From assembly GCF_963678635.1 (NCBI RefSeq), contig NC_087068.1, forward strand, positions 41,503,649 through 41,567,648: a stretch of 64,000 nucleotides of DNA, read 5' to 3'. This document shows positions 55,501 to 61,639 of this stretch, one piece after another. The notes beneath the pieces are model-generated. The model saw only the letters and a list, made by a program, of their open reading frames with translations, was not told the origin of the DNA and ran no database searches. Position numbers and translations under genes: made by a program. Positions within the stretch are counted from its first letter, which is position 1. Each line of letters opens with the position of its first letter. This DNA comes from Symsagittifera roscoffensis (Eukaryota; Xenacoelomorpha; Acoela; Convolutidae).

Positions 55501-55704
55501 TTCACTTCTTGGATGTTCCTTAATAACTGTTTTTGTCTGTTCAGCAACTGTTTCGGACGTGGAAACTGCAATGGTACGAACCAATGCGAGTGTGACGAGG
55601 GATTCGACACACCTCACTGCGAATCACTGGCTCCTTCAGCCTCTCATTTCGGAGCAATGGCAACCATCGCCATGCTCTGGCTGGGACGCTGCATTCTGGA
55701 ATGA
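28144..55704 (+). CDS. ADAM metalloprotease-disintegrin gene, 3' six exons (5' incomplete)
   Basis: Six exons (28,144-28,392; 43,841-44,037; 44,399-44,598; 47,021-47,185; 47,668-47,982; 55,545-55,704) have AG/GT borders, and all junction phases agree. They give 427 residues and a TGA. Domain order: end of the metalloprotease with the zinc site (residues 1-82), disintegrin (about 88-180), cysteine-rich (about 180-370), EGF-like (about 372-399), and a hydrophobic tail. ADAMs are membrane-bound or secreted zinc proteases that shed or cut cell-surface proteins. The zinc motif is complete, so activity is plausible. The signal peptide, prodomain and N-terminal metalloprotease exons were not found. 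Introns are 15.4, 0.36, 2.4, 0.48 and 7.6 kb. The largest is filled with satellite repeats, and the last holds an antisense DRAM-like gene. Confidence 0.88.
28455..28730 (+). repeat. Unique block preceding the satellite, copy 1
   Basis: Matches 30,594-30,838: AAATGAAAGTC, GAGGAAGATGAACTCGAT, AAGACTAGACAGTA, and CAGCAACC. Each copy leads directly into satellite monomers, giving an outer period of about 2.14 kb. Confidence 0.75.
28730..33055 (+). repeat. Diverged satellite array, about 87-bp monomer
   Basis: About 45-50 monomers. The recurring words in order are TTTCATAGCTTGAATAGCTTG, CTTAGAAAAACTT, TTCGCGAACCGATTCG and TCTATGAAATAACTTGAA. Monomers differ strongly from each other but keep the order and strand. 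Many small frames inside the array translate this repeat (FxxNRF-like words) and are not genes. Confidence 0.9.
30594..30838 (+). repeat. Unique block preceding the satellite, copy 2
   Basis: Second copy of 28,455-28,730. Here it leaves an 81-codon open frame beginning [11 protein letters not shown]; the first copy is interrupted by stops. The frame is probably fortuitous. Confidence 0.7.
33060..33320 (+). repeat. Element E 5' fragment between satellite blocks
   Basis: GAATTTAGACGTAACTGTTTTG, TTCGTTTGAGC, CAACGTTTCACA and GATATGCAATAGGATTATATACTC match the inverse complement of 41,650-41,870. Confidence 0.75.
33310..33780 (+). repeat. Direct duplication of about 240 bp
   Basis: Positions 33,292-33,520 recur at 33,537-33,775 with few changes. 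The shared stretch includes the E-derived word GGATTATATACTCATCTGG and the satellite word GTCCTTGCTTGAATAGCTTG, so it is a recent local slip within the array. Confidence 0.8.
34575..34765 (+). repeat. 30-bp tandem repeat inside E (unit copy 1)
   Basis: Six consecutive 30-bp units of the form CAACCGGCGYGATTAAA..., much more GC-rich than their surroundings. Confidence 0.85.
35255..35282 (+). repeat. Conserved hairpin in E, copy 1
   Basis: AAAGCTGGC and GCCAGCTTT form a perfect 9-bp stem around a 10-base loop, followed by a CCAGCAATAACCAGCAAAAGCC direct repeat. Confidence 0.8.
36552..36742 (+). repeat. 30-bp tandem repeat inside E (unit copy 2)
   Basis: Near-identical to 34,575-34,765. Confidence 0.85.
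37231..37258 (+). repeat. Conserved hairpin in E, copy 2
   Basis: Same 9-bp stem as at 35,255. Confidence 0.8.
38530..38725 (+). repeat. 30-bp tandem repeat inside E (unit copy 3)
   Basis: Same units as the other copies, with a small internal duplication (AAATTGAC) near 38,600. Confidence 0.85.
39216..39243 (+). repeat. Conserved hairpin in E, copy 3
   Basis: AAAGCTGGC and GCCAGCTTT are intact; the loop has changed (TCAATTTTTT). Confidence 0.8.
40192..41925 (-). mobile_element. Element E, most complete copy (inverted), about 1.73 kb
   Basis: On the minus strand it starts near 41,925 (AAGTTAGACGTGACC), passes GTCTAAATTCCTGTCAT, the 30-bp repeats and the stem-loop, and ends near 40,192 (TTTATGTTTTGCATATGGG). 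It joins the tandem repeat in opposite orientation, making an inverted repeat of over 1 kb around 40.2 kb. It encodes no recognisable transposase or RT. It is probably non-autonomous; its class is unknown. Confidence 0.7.
41053..41304 (-). repeat. 30-bp repeats in inverted E, open on both strands
   Basis: Seven units. Translated on the minus strand they give a decapeptide repeat ([10 protein letters not shown]-like); on the plus strand they give another ([14 protein letters not shown]). Both frames are open because the 30-bp unit is a multiple of three and lacks stops. Confidence 0.8.
41930..42355. other. Intronic stretch without named repeat
   Basis: AT-rich. A short GTGCAATT/GCTCATAATG word recurs near 42,150-42,200. 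Confidence 0.35.
42360..42655 (-). repeat. Satellite monomers in inverted orientation
   Basis: The words AAGTTTTTCTAAGCAAGCTATTC and CATAGAGCGAATCAGAT are inverse complements of the 87-bp monomer words. Confidence 0.8.
42656..43565 (+). mobile_element. Element E, 3' half (direct orientation)
   Basis: Starts at the GTTAACCTTGACGGCTAAGA word that ends the 30-bp repeats in other copies. It carries the hairpin AAAGCTGG...CCAGCTTT at about 43,175-43,203 and ends CAGATAATTCACTGC at a TA microsatellite. The frame 43,163-43,438 is a repeat frame. Confidence 0.7.
43566..43631. repeat. (TA)n(TG)n compound microsatellite
   Basis: About 15 TA and then about 17 TG dinucleotides, located at the end of an E copy. 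Confidence 0.95.
43841..44037 (+). CDS. ADAM exon b: start of disintegrin domain
   Basis: Acceptor TCTTTATTAG, donor GATCAG|GTGGGG. It encodes [20 protein letters not shown], then [18 protein letters not shown] and CTLKQGALC, ending CCDQ. The CDCGxxxxCxxxCC pattern is the diagnostic disintegrin start. The exon ends on a codon boundary. Confidence 0.92.
44399..44598 (+). CDS. ADAM exon c: disintegrin loop and start of cysteine-rich region
   Basis: Acceptor AAACTATAG, donor AACCG|GTTATG. It begins [13 protein letters not shown], then the loop [17 protein letters not shown], then SGSECD and [14 protein letters not shown]. The loop position usually held by ECD/RGD reads SCD. Reading past the donor meets TGA two codons later, which supports splicing here. 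Confidence 0.9.
45477..45945 (+). repeat. Element R, end of one copy joined to a full copy
   Basis: A terminal CTGATACGAGCAGTCTTGTTG at about 45,507-45,527 is followed at once by the R start CTCCGACTTTCG. The second copy runs through AACGCGCGATATTTTTCGTGC and ends with the hairpin CAGGGTTTCACCCTG then ATGCAAGCAGTCTTGTTG. This is a head-to-tail junction. Confidence 0.75.
46838..46945 (+). mobile_element. Possible tRNA-derived SINE fragment
   Basis: AGTTCGAGGCCC fits a polymerase III B box, with GGAGGCGGCGGTGAAG upstream as a poor A box and an A-rich tail (AAAAAAAAACAAAAAAAAAA) downstream. No copy of the same unit is seen elsewhere in the window. Confidence 0.35.
47021..47185 (+). CDS. ADAM exon d: cysteine-rich region
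   Basis: Acceptor TGCGTTTTAG, donor AAACG|GTAAAA. It encodes [20 protein letters not shown], then CWDLNLGG and ANCGRDYAG, ending LQCNETNK. The CWxxN..G...NCG pattern is the ADAM cysteine-rich signature. NST and NET are potential N-glycosylation sites. Confidence 0.88.
47668..47982 (+). CDS. ADAM exon e: cysteine-rich region and first EGF cysteine
   Basis: Acceptor ATACTTGCAG, donor CCTTT|GTAAGT, the strongest donor of the set. It starts CGNLQC, the conserved CGxLxC motif, and contains [15 protein letters not shown], ending TECP. The stretch between (about 75 residues with few cysteines, acidic in its first part) is where ADAMs have their hypervariable region. Confidence 0.9.
48163..48842 (+). 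repeat. Element R copy 4, interrupted by a fold-back MITE
   Basis: Starts near AGTAACGGAATATTTGTGCTCGGG, core GCGCGATATATTTCGCGCTATTAACGCG in two pieces, ends CAAAGCTTCGCCCTGATACAAGCAG. It is split at 48,612-48,772 by the MITE. Confidence 0.8.
48612..48772. mobile_element. Fold-back MITE with near-perfect arms, copy 2
   Basis: Two arms of about 65 bp (TATTTAGACAACCGCG, GTATTAACCAATCAGAATC, GACAAGGAAGAA) face each other with almost no loop near 48,690. GTTACTG flanks both sides (48,605-48,611 and 48,773-48,779). The R sequence continues across the insertion, so this looks like a 7-bp target duplication. Confidence 0.8.
48850..49240. other. Intronic stretch, nothing recognised
   Basis: AT-rich sequence between an R copy and a MITE, without coding or repeat signal. 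Confidence 0.35.
49245..49593. mobile_element. MITE with CAGGGG ends, copy 2
   Basis: Begins CAGGGGGGATCTAGGATTTT and ends GGTGAAACCCCTG. The interior TATTGGCGCCAAAGG matches copy 1 at 13,983-14,356. Flanks TTATAAT and GTAAAT are only loosely alike, so the duplication has decayed. Confidence 0.65.
49600..50640. other. Intronic stretch with low-copy repeat words
   Basis: ATGCTAGTCGATAC-like words near 49,690-49,750 and 50,190, and GGGGGGAATAGTTACAGAGATC near 49,645, recur at 12.2 and 13.1 kb. No gene is seen. The 3' end of the DRAM-like transcript must lie here, but no clear AATAAA was found on the minus strand just after the stop. Confidence 0.4.
50644..51390 (-). CDS. DRAM/Frag1/Sfk1-family six-TM protein, intronless
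   Basis: The frame encodes 248 residues. The upstream in-frame ATG at 51,549 would add 53 residues that do not look conserved, so I start at [13 protein letters not shown] (51,390), which places TM1 at the N-terminus as in the family. Predicted TM segments: about 9-30, 57-76, 93-112, 121-142, 159-184 and 206-223. The signature [14 protein letters not shown] (41-54) matches the family loop after TM1, and ASFQ (112-115) fits the loop after TM3. Known members act in lysosomal and autophagy membranes or in GPI-anchor and phosphoinositide processes; which applies here cannot be told. It lies antisense in the last ADAM intron, with its codons clean and less AT-rich than the flanks. No poly(A) tract or target duplication was seen, so retrogene origin is only a possibility. 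Confidence 0.87.
   Translation of the reverse strand: MTFCLFSGLAWFPVVTATFGVLAMIVPYSVGYKYDQLSSKLPFISDAGSRAPASTYFTFLIVSFAFCFMMTAFIRFSHVRGILGHNKSGIQWANVLSLLLAIIGTIGLNLIASFQESVNFNVHIIGFCMALGLAPFYCFLQLYLSQKLASEGHFPKNKVLFVFRLFLMIVSGVGFLVTSMLFLFEGYTYLYEPEEDEETLYYTCSGAEWAATAAFILFLLTLAKEFSAINVTIFVEVLNGHVNRDETV
51550..51870. other. Presumed upstream region of the DRAM-like gene
   Basis: AT-rich. No convincing promoter motif could be named on the minus strand. Confidence 0.3.
51880..52200 (+). repeat. Element R, diverged copy
   Basis: CATGTGACCATTTACTTAAATTTATGGGG, then AATAACGCGCATTGCG, TTTAAATG and TATCACTTTTTTCTCGTGTG follow the R order with many changes. Confidence 0.5.
52205..52762 (-). repeat. 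Element R, inverted copy
   Basis: Inverse of the R landmarks: ACAAGACTTCTCGTATCC, GACGGATTAAATC, CATAGCGCGAAATTTATTGCGCG, TGATCACAGG, and CACAAATATTCCGTTAC. With the diverged copy just before it, the two R units are tail to tail. Confidence 0.75.
52770..54380. other. Intronic stretch, nothing recognised
   Basis: AT-rich with chance frames only (53,321-53,530; 54,136-54,486). Confidence 0.35.
54390..54880 (+). repeat. Element R, diverged copy
   Basis: GCTTGGGGTGG, CACCTGTGATCAATTTTGG, TATCACTTGGTACTTTATATAG and the end GCCTGATATACGAGCAGTCTTG keep the R order. The CGCG core is lost. Confidence 0.6.
55326..55460 (+). mobile_element. tRNA-derived SINE-like unit
   Basis: TTGCGCATCGGTAG resembles an A box, and GCGGGTTCAACTCGCATC contains a good B box (GGTTCAACTC) in a stem. 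Spacing between the boxes is tRNA-like. No cloverleaf can be closed, so it is not a tRNA gene. It lies about 90 bp before the last ADAM exon. Confidence 0.5.
55545..55704 (+). CDS. ADAM exon f: EGF-like module and C-terminus
   Basis: The acceptor TCTGTTCAG adds the rest of the EGF module: [16 protein letters not shown], then DEGFDTPHC. With the cysteine of the previous exon this gives the six-cysteine EGF spacing. The protein then ends [20 protein letters not shown] plus LE and TGA. The tail has about 12 hydrophobic residues broken by Arg, short for a membrane anchor. No GT lies between the EGF and the stop that could lead to another exon. The protein may be secreted, GPI-linked or weakly anchored. 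Confidence 0.88.
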
Positions 55705-56212
55705 TAACTTGAACTTATTTGTTGATATATCGAACCCCTTTTAGATTTACTTATTTCAAATTTCAATTGATTTGGACATATCCCCCATTTATGCTAAACA
55801 AATGATGTTTCTTATTCCATGATGGTCGTTTCTCGTGGAGTAAGATGGGTATTGCTTAAACTGCAGACTGGAATGTAAGAAACAGCTTCGCATTGATATA
55901 ATTTCTTTAAAAAACAGTATACTCTAAGAGTTCATGTTGGAGAAAACACAAACTGTAAACTGGTTCGCATTGATAAAAAGAAAGTGATCCAAAATACCAT
56001 CCAAAAGATTGATATTGCCCTCGTTAAACATTCACTGAAGGTATGAAACTACGGAATTAGATCCAGTTATCATCCTCCAGGTTACATTCAGTTATCCCTG
56101 ATTTATATTCCAAGACATCTCACTCTCTGCTATTGACATTACAAATTTTTTCCTTGCAATGTTTGCATTAAAAATAAGAGCAATCTGTTGAAATTTAAAC
56201 TTTTGAAACTAA
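55705..56212 (+). other. Region after the ADAM stop codon
   Basis: Probable 3' UTR and flank. No AATAAA is near the stop; ATTAAA occurs near 56,168. Confidence 0.4.
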
Positions 56213-56220
56213 GCTAAACT

Positions 56221-56432
56221 GGCTCTTTTTCCTTCCCCCCCCCCCCCCACCTCACGCCAGTTTCAACTTATTAGTGTAACGATTGGTTTTACGAGGTTGA
56301 GTATGAAGACCAAATATGTTTTTTATGTGGCCTTATTGGTCTGTATGTAAATTTTCATAACAATCGGACAATGTGGTCAATAAATTTACATGTAAAAAAT
56401 TGTAGGTGGGGGGGGGGGAAGGAAAAAGAGCC
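56221..56432. mobile_element. GGCTCTTTT MITE, subfamily a, copy 1
   Basis: 212 bp. Ends are GGCTCTTTTTCCTTCCCCCC and its inverse complement. The perfect 8-bp flanking duplication GCTAAACT is at 56,213-56,220 and 56,433-56,440. Confidence 0.92.
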
Positions 56433-56700
56433 GCTAAACTTGCTGAAAAATACAAACAAAAATGTTTAAATTAAATGCAAAAAGTGTACTAGTTTAAATT
56501 TAGGCCAAACTTGTTATAAAAATTTCTTCAAAAATCTGATGTACACAATTCTTTTTGGGTTAGCAAGTAGACTAAGGTTGATTCAAGAATCAAAAGGGTT
56601 CCCATGAGCTGTAAATTCAATAATATCGATTATTAAAATCATAGGTGCTCATAGTAGTGTTGTTTAAGGAGGGGAAAAACCTTCCATTATTGCAAAAACT

Positions 56701-56915
56701 GGCTCTTTTCCAGTCCCCCCCTTTTAAATTTATTTTTGAAAAGCTTATTTAACGTTGTCATAATGCAATGAAATTTGGCGTGGTGAACAAATCGACAACT
56801 GTGAACAGATTTGTTCTTCATATTTTACAGCGTAACATCACGCATTTAGCCGTAATAACACGTAAATCAAACATAAAACTCGGTATTTTGAAAAGGGGGG
56901 AACTGGAAAAGAGCC
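56701..56915. mobile_element. GGCTCTTTT MITE, subfamily b, copy 1
   Basis: 215 bp. Ends are GGCTCTTTTCCAGTCCCCCC and its inverse complement. The perfect 8-bp duplication CAAAAACT is at 56,693-56,700 and 56,916-56,923. Confidence 0.92.
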
Positions 56916-57394
56916 CAAAAACTTGCAGACAAAAACTTCCGTAAAATTATCTAGATGTATAAAAATCCAATGGTTGCACCAAGGGTTTTCGTGTCAGATG
57001 TCGCTGTTTTGTCTTGATATATTCTGTTTCTGTACATAAAATTCGAATCCAAATGAAAGTTCATTTCATCTTGGAAAATGTCAGACTACTAAAAAGAAAA
57101 AAATGATTAAGAAAATCAAGTTGGTTATCGAACCGTATAAATCATAGTCAAAACAGCTTTCAATGATGCAAAGAAGAGGGCACAAAACTAGAAGCTTTTG
57201 AAAACTTTTAATCTAACGAATTTCAATGAATTTTTTCATGATTTGCACTGCTATGTTAAGTTTTTATAACGGCAGTGAAGCAGGGCTTTCGACTCAAGGC
57301 CTTGCGTCATTCTTTAGTGTAGTTTTTTTGTTTTTAGGCGAGCCGCACTGATTAAAGTATTATTTCAACGTGTGTTTTACCTTACTGAATCGAC

Positions 57395-57590
57395 TCATTA
57401 ACTAGCAATTTTTGACGTTTTTTTGATATCATCTGAAAAACATTTTTATCTTGAGCTCACATTCAGAAAAATATTTGAATTGTTATTTTTTGGGAAGTAA
57501 AGGATACAAATTTGTCAATTTGGATCCATTCAGGCTCGCTATATTTCGTGCTATTAACGCGTACGCGGAGATTTAATATGTCGTATAAAC
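57395..57590 (+). repeat. Element R, truncated copy
   Basis: AACTAGCAATTTTTGACG, ATCTTGAGCTCA and CGCTATATTTCGTGCTATTAACGCG (in two pieces), then GGAGATTTAAT, follow R order. The 3' half is missing. Confidence 0.6.
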
Positions 57591-57601
57591 CGGTTACATG
57601 T

Positions 57602-57685
57602 CAATTTGCCCCAAATTAACTTGTCCCAGTCCAACTTGTCCGATTCCAACTTGCCCCAGATGACAACTTGTCCAATGCCATCTTG
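57602..57685. repeat. Short tandem repeat, 15-16 bp (AACTTGTCC core)
   Basis: About five units such as CAACTTGTCCGATTC. The next MITE is inserted in this array, which resumes after it (TGGTCCCAGAT, AACTTGCCCCAGAT). Confidence 0.8.
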
Positions 57686-57885
57686 GGCTCTTTTTCCTTT
57701 TCCCCCCACCTGCAAATTTTTATATCTGAAGTTACTGTTCACTTTGTCCGATTGTCATAAAAAATGACATGCAGACTAATAAGGCCTGATAAACATATTT
57801 GGTCTTAATAATTAACCTCGTAAAACTACTCGTTAGACCATAAAGTTCATGTTTGAGTGAGGTGGGGGGAAAAGGAAAAAGAGCC
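57686..57885. mobile_element. GGCTCTTTT MITE, subfamily a, copy 2
   Basis: 200 bp. Ends are GGCTCTTTTTCCTTTTCCCC and its inverse complement. Flanks CCATCTTG and CCATCTGG agree at seven of eight positions. Confidence 0.88.
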
Positions 57886-58132
57886 CCATCTGGTCCCAGA
57901 TAATAAAAAAAGGAAACTTGCCCCAGATTTTTTGATATCCTCGTAGAACATAATGTCATGGCATAAAGATGAAAGATATTTTTGTTGAACAATTAAGCTT
58001 GAAACAAAATGCTGAATCATTAAAACATGTGCTGAATCAAAATGAGTTCAAAGCATGCATGAACAAAATGAAAGCGGCAAAACTTCAATGCAATTTTCAT
58101 GTCGAGTTAAACATTTCAAAAGAAAGATTGCT

Positions 58133-58350
58133 GGCTCTTTTCCAGTTTCCCCCCTTTGTTAAATTACAAAAAGAGATGATCAAAAATTGTCCACACGGCA
58201 ATTTTCATGTTAGAAATGTTGTGAAAATTTGTTCAGCTGTCCACACTGACATGTTTTAATGCAGTTTTTAACATTAAAAATTATTTTAAAAATACTTTCA
58301 TGTATTGAATTTCAGAAAAAAAGAAAGGGAGGGGGAACTGGAAAAGAGCC
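58133..58350. mobile_element. GGCTCTTTT MITE, subfamily b, copy 2
   Basis: 218 bp. Ends are GGCTCTTTTCCAGTTTCCCC and its inverse complement. The perfect 8-bp duplication AGATTGCT is at 58,125-58,132 and 58,351-58,358. The interior matches copy 3 at 61,406. Confidence 0.93.
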
Positions 58351-58839
58351 AGATTGCTGATCTTGTAAGCTCCTATAGCATAGTTAATAGTGCACAACAC
58401 TCATAATCAAGAAGTCAAGAGTTCAAAACTTGAAGAAGTCAAAAGTTTTAGTATGAAATTGATGAAATGGAAATCCGCAGGTACTGCCTCGCCCCTAAAA
58501 CCCCCAAACTGGGTAACCTAGAATAGGGGGCGGGGTGAGGGAAAGAGCAAAACTATTGCAGTATTGGCCTTTATCACCTCTCAAAATTTGGACCCTGTAC
58601 GAAGGCTATAAGTTAAAAAAAAGTGGTGATTTTTCAAAAATCAATTAAAAATGCAACAAAATGCCGACAATTAAGTGGAAATTATGCCGACAATTTAAAA
58701 CTTACGAAAGAGTTAAATGAGCTATTGCATATAAATAGTCAACAACATGGTCTTTGTTGAAGTTACTAGAAAAGTTTTGGGTTTTTGCATGAACATCCCG
58801 ATATTTCTTCCGCCCAAGATTCTGCGTTCCCCCCATAGC

Positions 58840-59690
58840 CTTCAAAATGTTGAATTTCTGATTAGTTGAGTCCATTTGAACGATTGTTCCACTAAATCAG
58901 TTGGAACAAAACTGAGAGCGGGTATTAAACGCAGAGCCAAGCTCAGCACGCAGTTGTTTTCATAGGCTTTCTTCAAACATAGCTCGTTAACTTTGCGTAA
59001 AAAGGCCTGGCAGAGGTGAAAGCAACAGCCTTTGATTGAAGACTCTGGAAACGCACTTGTAAAAGCGTTTACGGCAACTCGTTCAAAATCTAGAAGAATC
59101 CTCGATGGTTGCGCGTTATCAAAGACAGAGGCGATGGCTTTCAGTAATTTTGAATACGTCTGTTCGGTTTTGTTTGGCAGTAGAGCATAAAGGCATGGTG
59201 GGTAAAATCCACCAATTTGAATGTAGATGGTATAAAGCTGCTAAAATTGCATTGGGCAAGTTTTAAATGTACCGTCGGAATAATGAAGTGACTTTCTTCA
59301 ATGATTGGCAAGGACGGGACCAAGTTCTATTTCTGGCGATTAAGAGTTCTGTTTAATGCTGGACGACTGGGCAAGGATAATTGAACTGCTTTCTCATCTG
59401 TTACTTCCTGGAGACAAGTGATAATTATACTACTATTGACAGGTACAATTTGCTGCCTGGCCTCTCTTTTCTTTTGATGCATGATCTGGTTTGCCTCAAC
59501 TTTCCCAGGTCTAACATCGTGTTTGTGTTCATTTTTTGTTGATACGAGTTCATCTCCTGCTGTGACGGCGAGCATACGGCATTTGTGTGAACTGTATCTT
59601 GCGCATCTCCAGTGCTCAGTAGTTTCAATTTAAAGTTAGGCATGCTATTTGGGCGTTTTAAAATTTTGATTTCTGCAAAACATATCACTT
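58840..59690 (-). pseudogene. Decayed FLYWCH/MULE transposase
   Basis: On the minus strand the 5' part gives a FLYWCH-type zinc finger: HWRCARYSSHKCRMLAV near 59,615-59,560 and EHKHD near 59,515. After a linker comes the MULE core with frameshifts: TFKTCPMQF near 59,260, QIGGFYPPCLYALLPNKTEQ near 59,215-59,155, LLDFERVAVNAFTSAFP near 59,100-59,050, and KGCCFHLCQAFLRKV near 59,040-58,995. The DxExA and CxxH-type blocks (LLDFERVA, GCCFHLCQ) are typical of Mutator-like transposases. No complete frame remains and no terminal repeats were identified. It lies between the second and third subfamily-b MITEs. Confidence 0.78.
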
Positions 59691-59799
59691 TGTTCTTTAA
59701 GCATGTGCGGGGTCAATTTTAAATCTAACAAAAATTATTACTTTTTTTGAACAAAAAAAAAACATTTCATCAAACTTTCTAAGGAAACACTACTCCATG

Positions 59800-59886
59800 T
59801 ACCATAAACTGCAGTCGGAACATTAGCGCATTGGCTCTGGTTCGAAAAACATTCAGGGCTTGGCTCTGATACAAGAATCTTGCGGA
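59800..59886 (+). repeat. Element R, 3' end fragment
   Basis: CAGTCGGAACATT, then CATTCAGGGCTTGGCTCTGAT and ACAAGAATCTTG, resemble the R terminus with its hairpin. Confidence 0.5.
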
Positions 59887-60225
59887 AACTTGCAGTGTTC
59901 GAGAAGAAGACAAATTTTGAGATGCAACATAAGTTTATCTGGTATAAAATACATGTACAAAAGATGAACCGATAGATACACATTTGCAAAATATCCGCAG
60001 TGTTCACTGATTATTTTTGTTTTATTTGATTGTTTTAGAATATATATTGCAACAATGTTTCGAATATTGCATTAAGGATTCAAATACTGATTTAGTGTTT
60101 CAAATAAAGTCCCAATTTTCAAATATTGCACCAGTTTTTCAAATAAAAAACAGTGTTCTGTGTGTGTTTGTCCCATATTTGCATATTAGTGCAAAGTTTG
60201 AAAAAGCAGGGTAACAATAAAGACA

Positions 60226-60750
60226 ACAAGACTGCTCGTATCAGGGCGAAGTCCTGAAAGTTTTGACTGCCTTTTAAGGTTTATGAGGCAGTAATAACAT
60301 TAAAAAGTTAAATGTGAAAAAATAAAATGAAATTTTTTTTTTAAAATTTGAATTTTTTAATGAAAATCATCCCCCCACACGCCAAATAAAGTACAAAGGA
60401 TAAATTTCGCTCCTTTTAACAAACTAAATATGGCAAACAGGCTTCTTTCAACCAATTTGGAACGATTTCTAAGACGGATTAACTCTCCGCTTACGCGTTA
60501 ATAGCGCGAAATATATCGCGCGTTAATTGTCCCAAATTGGCCAAAATGCCAATCTTTTAACCCCCATAACTTTACGAAAAATGATCACAGGTAAAATATC
60601 TTTTCAAATTTAAGCTCAGGACAACAATACCTTTCGAATGATATTTAAAAATTCCATCAAAAATGGCTAGTTAAAAAGTCGAAATTTGTCTGAAGAAAAA
60701 AAAACCCACCCCGAGCACAAATATTCCGTTACTTTCGTATCGAAAGTCGG
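60226..60750 (-). repeat. Element R, best-preserved inverted copy
   Basis: About 525 bp. On the minus strand it starts TTGTTCCGACTTTCGATACG, then TAACGGAATATTTGTGCTCG, CCTGTGATCATTTTTCG, GCGCGATATATTTCGCGC, ATTAACGCGTAAGCGGAG, and ends CAGGACTTCGCCCTG and ATACGAGCAGTCTTGTTG. It is non-coding. Confidence 0.85.
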
Positions 60751-60759
60751 AACAATAAA

Positions 60760-61394
60760 CAAAATTGAAATGCTATAACAAAATTCAAAACAAAAACGCA
60801 ACATCGTTCCTAGACCAACCATACAAAATGAATTAGAAAGAAAGACCTTGTGTTAGCGGGCGAATTTTAGTTTTCGAGTATTTTTTGTGCAACAGTGTTT
60901 TTGTGTATTTTGCTCGAACTTTTCAGTTAAGTTTCATTCCAGATAATCCCAAATATCATTACATCTTGACACTGTGTCTCAATTGTTCAAAATACGCTTA
61001 ATTTTGACTACTTGTGTAAATTTATTGCGTATTGTAGCAGTGGCCTATCTCTGATTGAATTGCTTGAGTCTAATTAACGGCTCTCGGTATTTTATGCAAG
61101 AACAAGTACTGCAGCAAGTGATAAATAAGGAGCAAAGCTGTTATAGCCAAGCTCAATGCCTTACGAATGCTTCAAAAAAATTTGGAATAATTAAAAACCC
61201 ACTTTTTTCTATTCTAGTAAAGAAGCACTGCATGAGTTTGAACTGAACTTGTGAGTTTGGACAGAAAACAGGACACTCATCAATTTCATTGAGCTAACAG
61301 TTTTTAGCGTAACATATGCGGACAAATTTCAGAAGCTATCAAATAATTCAAATAAACTGATTGTCTTTGAAATTAGATTGAAAAAATGAGACAG
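60760..61394. other. Intergenic stretch, nothing recognised
   Basis: AT-rich with one chance 63-codon frame (61,055-61,246). Confidence 0.35.
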
Positions 61395-61405
61395 CCAAAA
61401 TGGTG

Positions 61406-61626
61406 GGCTCTTTTCCAGTTTCCCACCCCCTCGGAAAATTACAAAACTAAGCTGTTAAAAAACTGTTCCCACGGCATTTTGCATGTAAAAAATGTTGTAG
61501 AAATTTGTTCACTTGTTCACGCTGACACGTTTTAATGCAGTTTATATTGAGATAAGTCATTTTAAATTGACTTCCATATATTGAATTTCAGAAAAAATAA
61601 AGGGGAGGGGGAACTGGAAAAGAGCC
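61406..61626. mobile_element. GGCTCTTTT MITE, subfamily b, copy 3
   Basis: 221 bp. Ends are GGCTCTTTTCCAGTTTCCC and its inverse complement. CCAAAATG lies directly after the right end (61,627-61,634) and three bases before the left end (61,395-61,402), so the target duplication is present with a GTG insertion or an extended end. Confidence 0.88.
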
Positions 61627-61639
61627 CCAAAATGTTTGT

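Larger units (their letters stand above)
47983..55544 (+). other. Last ADAM intron (7.6 kb) with a nested gene
   Basis: Donor GTAAGT, acceptor TCTGTTCAG, phase 2 to 1. It holds a 16-C run at 48,014-48,029, R copies, a fold-back MITE, a CAGGGG MITE, the antisense DRAM-like gene and a SINE-like unit. Confidence 0.85.

Noticed and set aside
57969-58259. 96-codon plus-strand frame
   Set aside because: It runs from unique sequence into the MITE at 58,133, which has a perfect target duplication, so the frame is a chance fusion.
58534-58549. GGGAAAGAGC, resembling a right end of the GGCTCTTTT MITEs
   Set aside because: No matching left end or 8-bp flanking duplication was found nearby.
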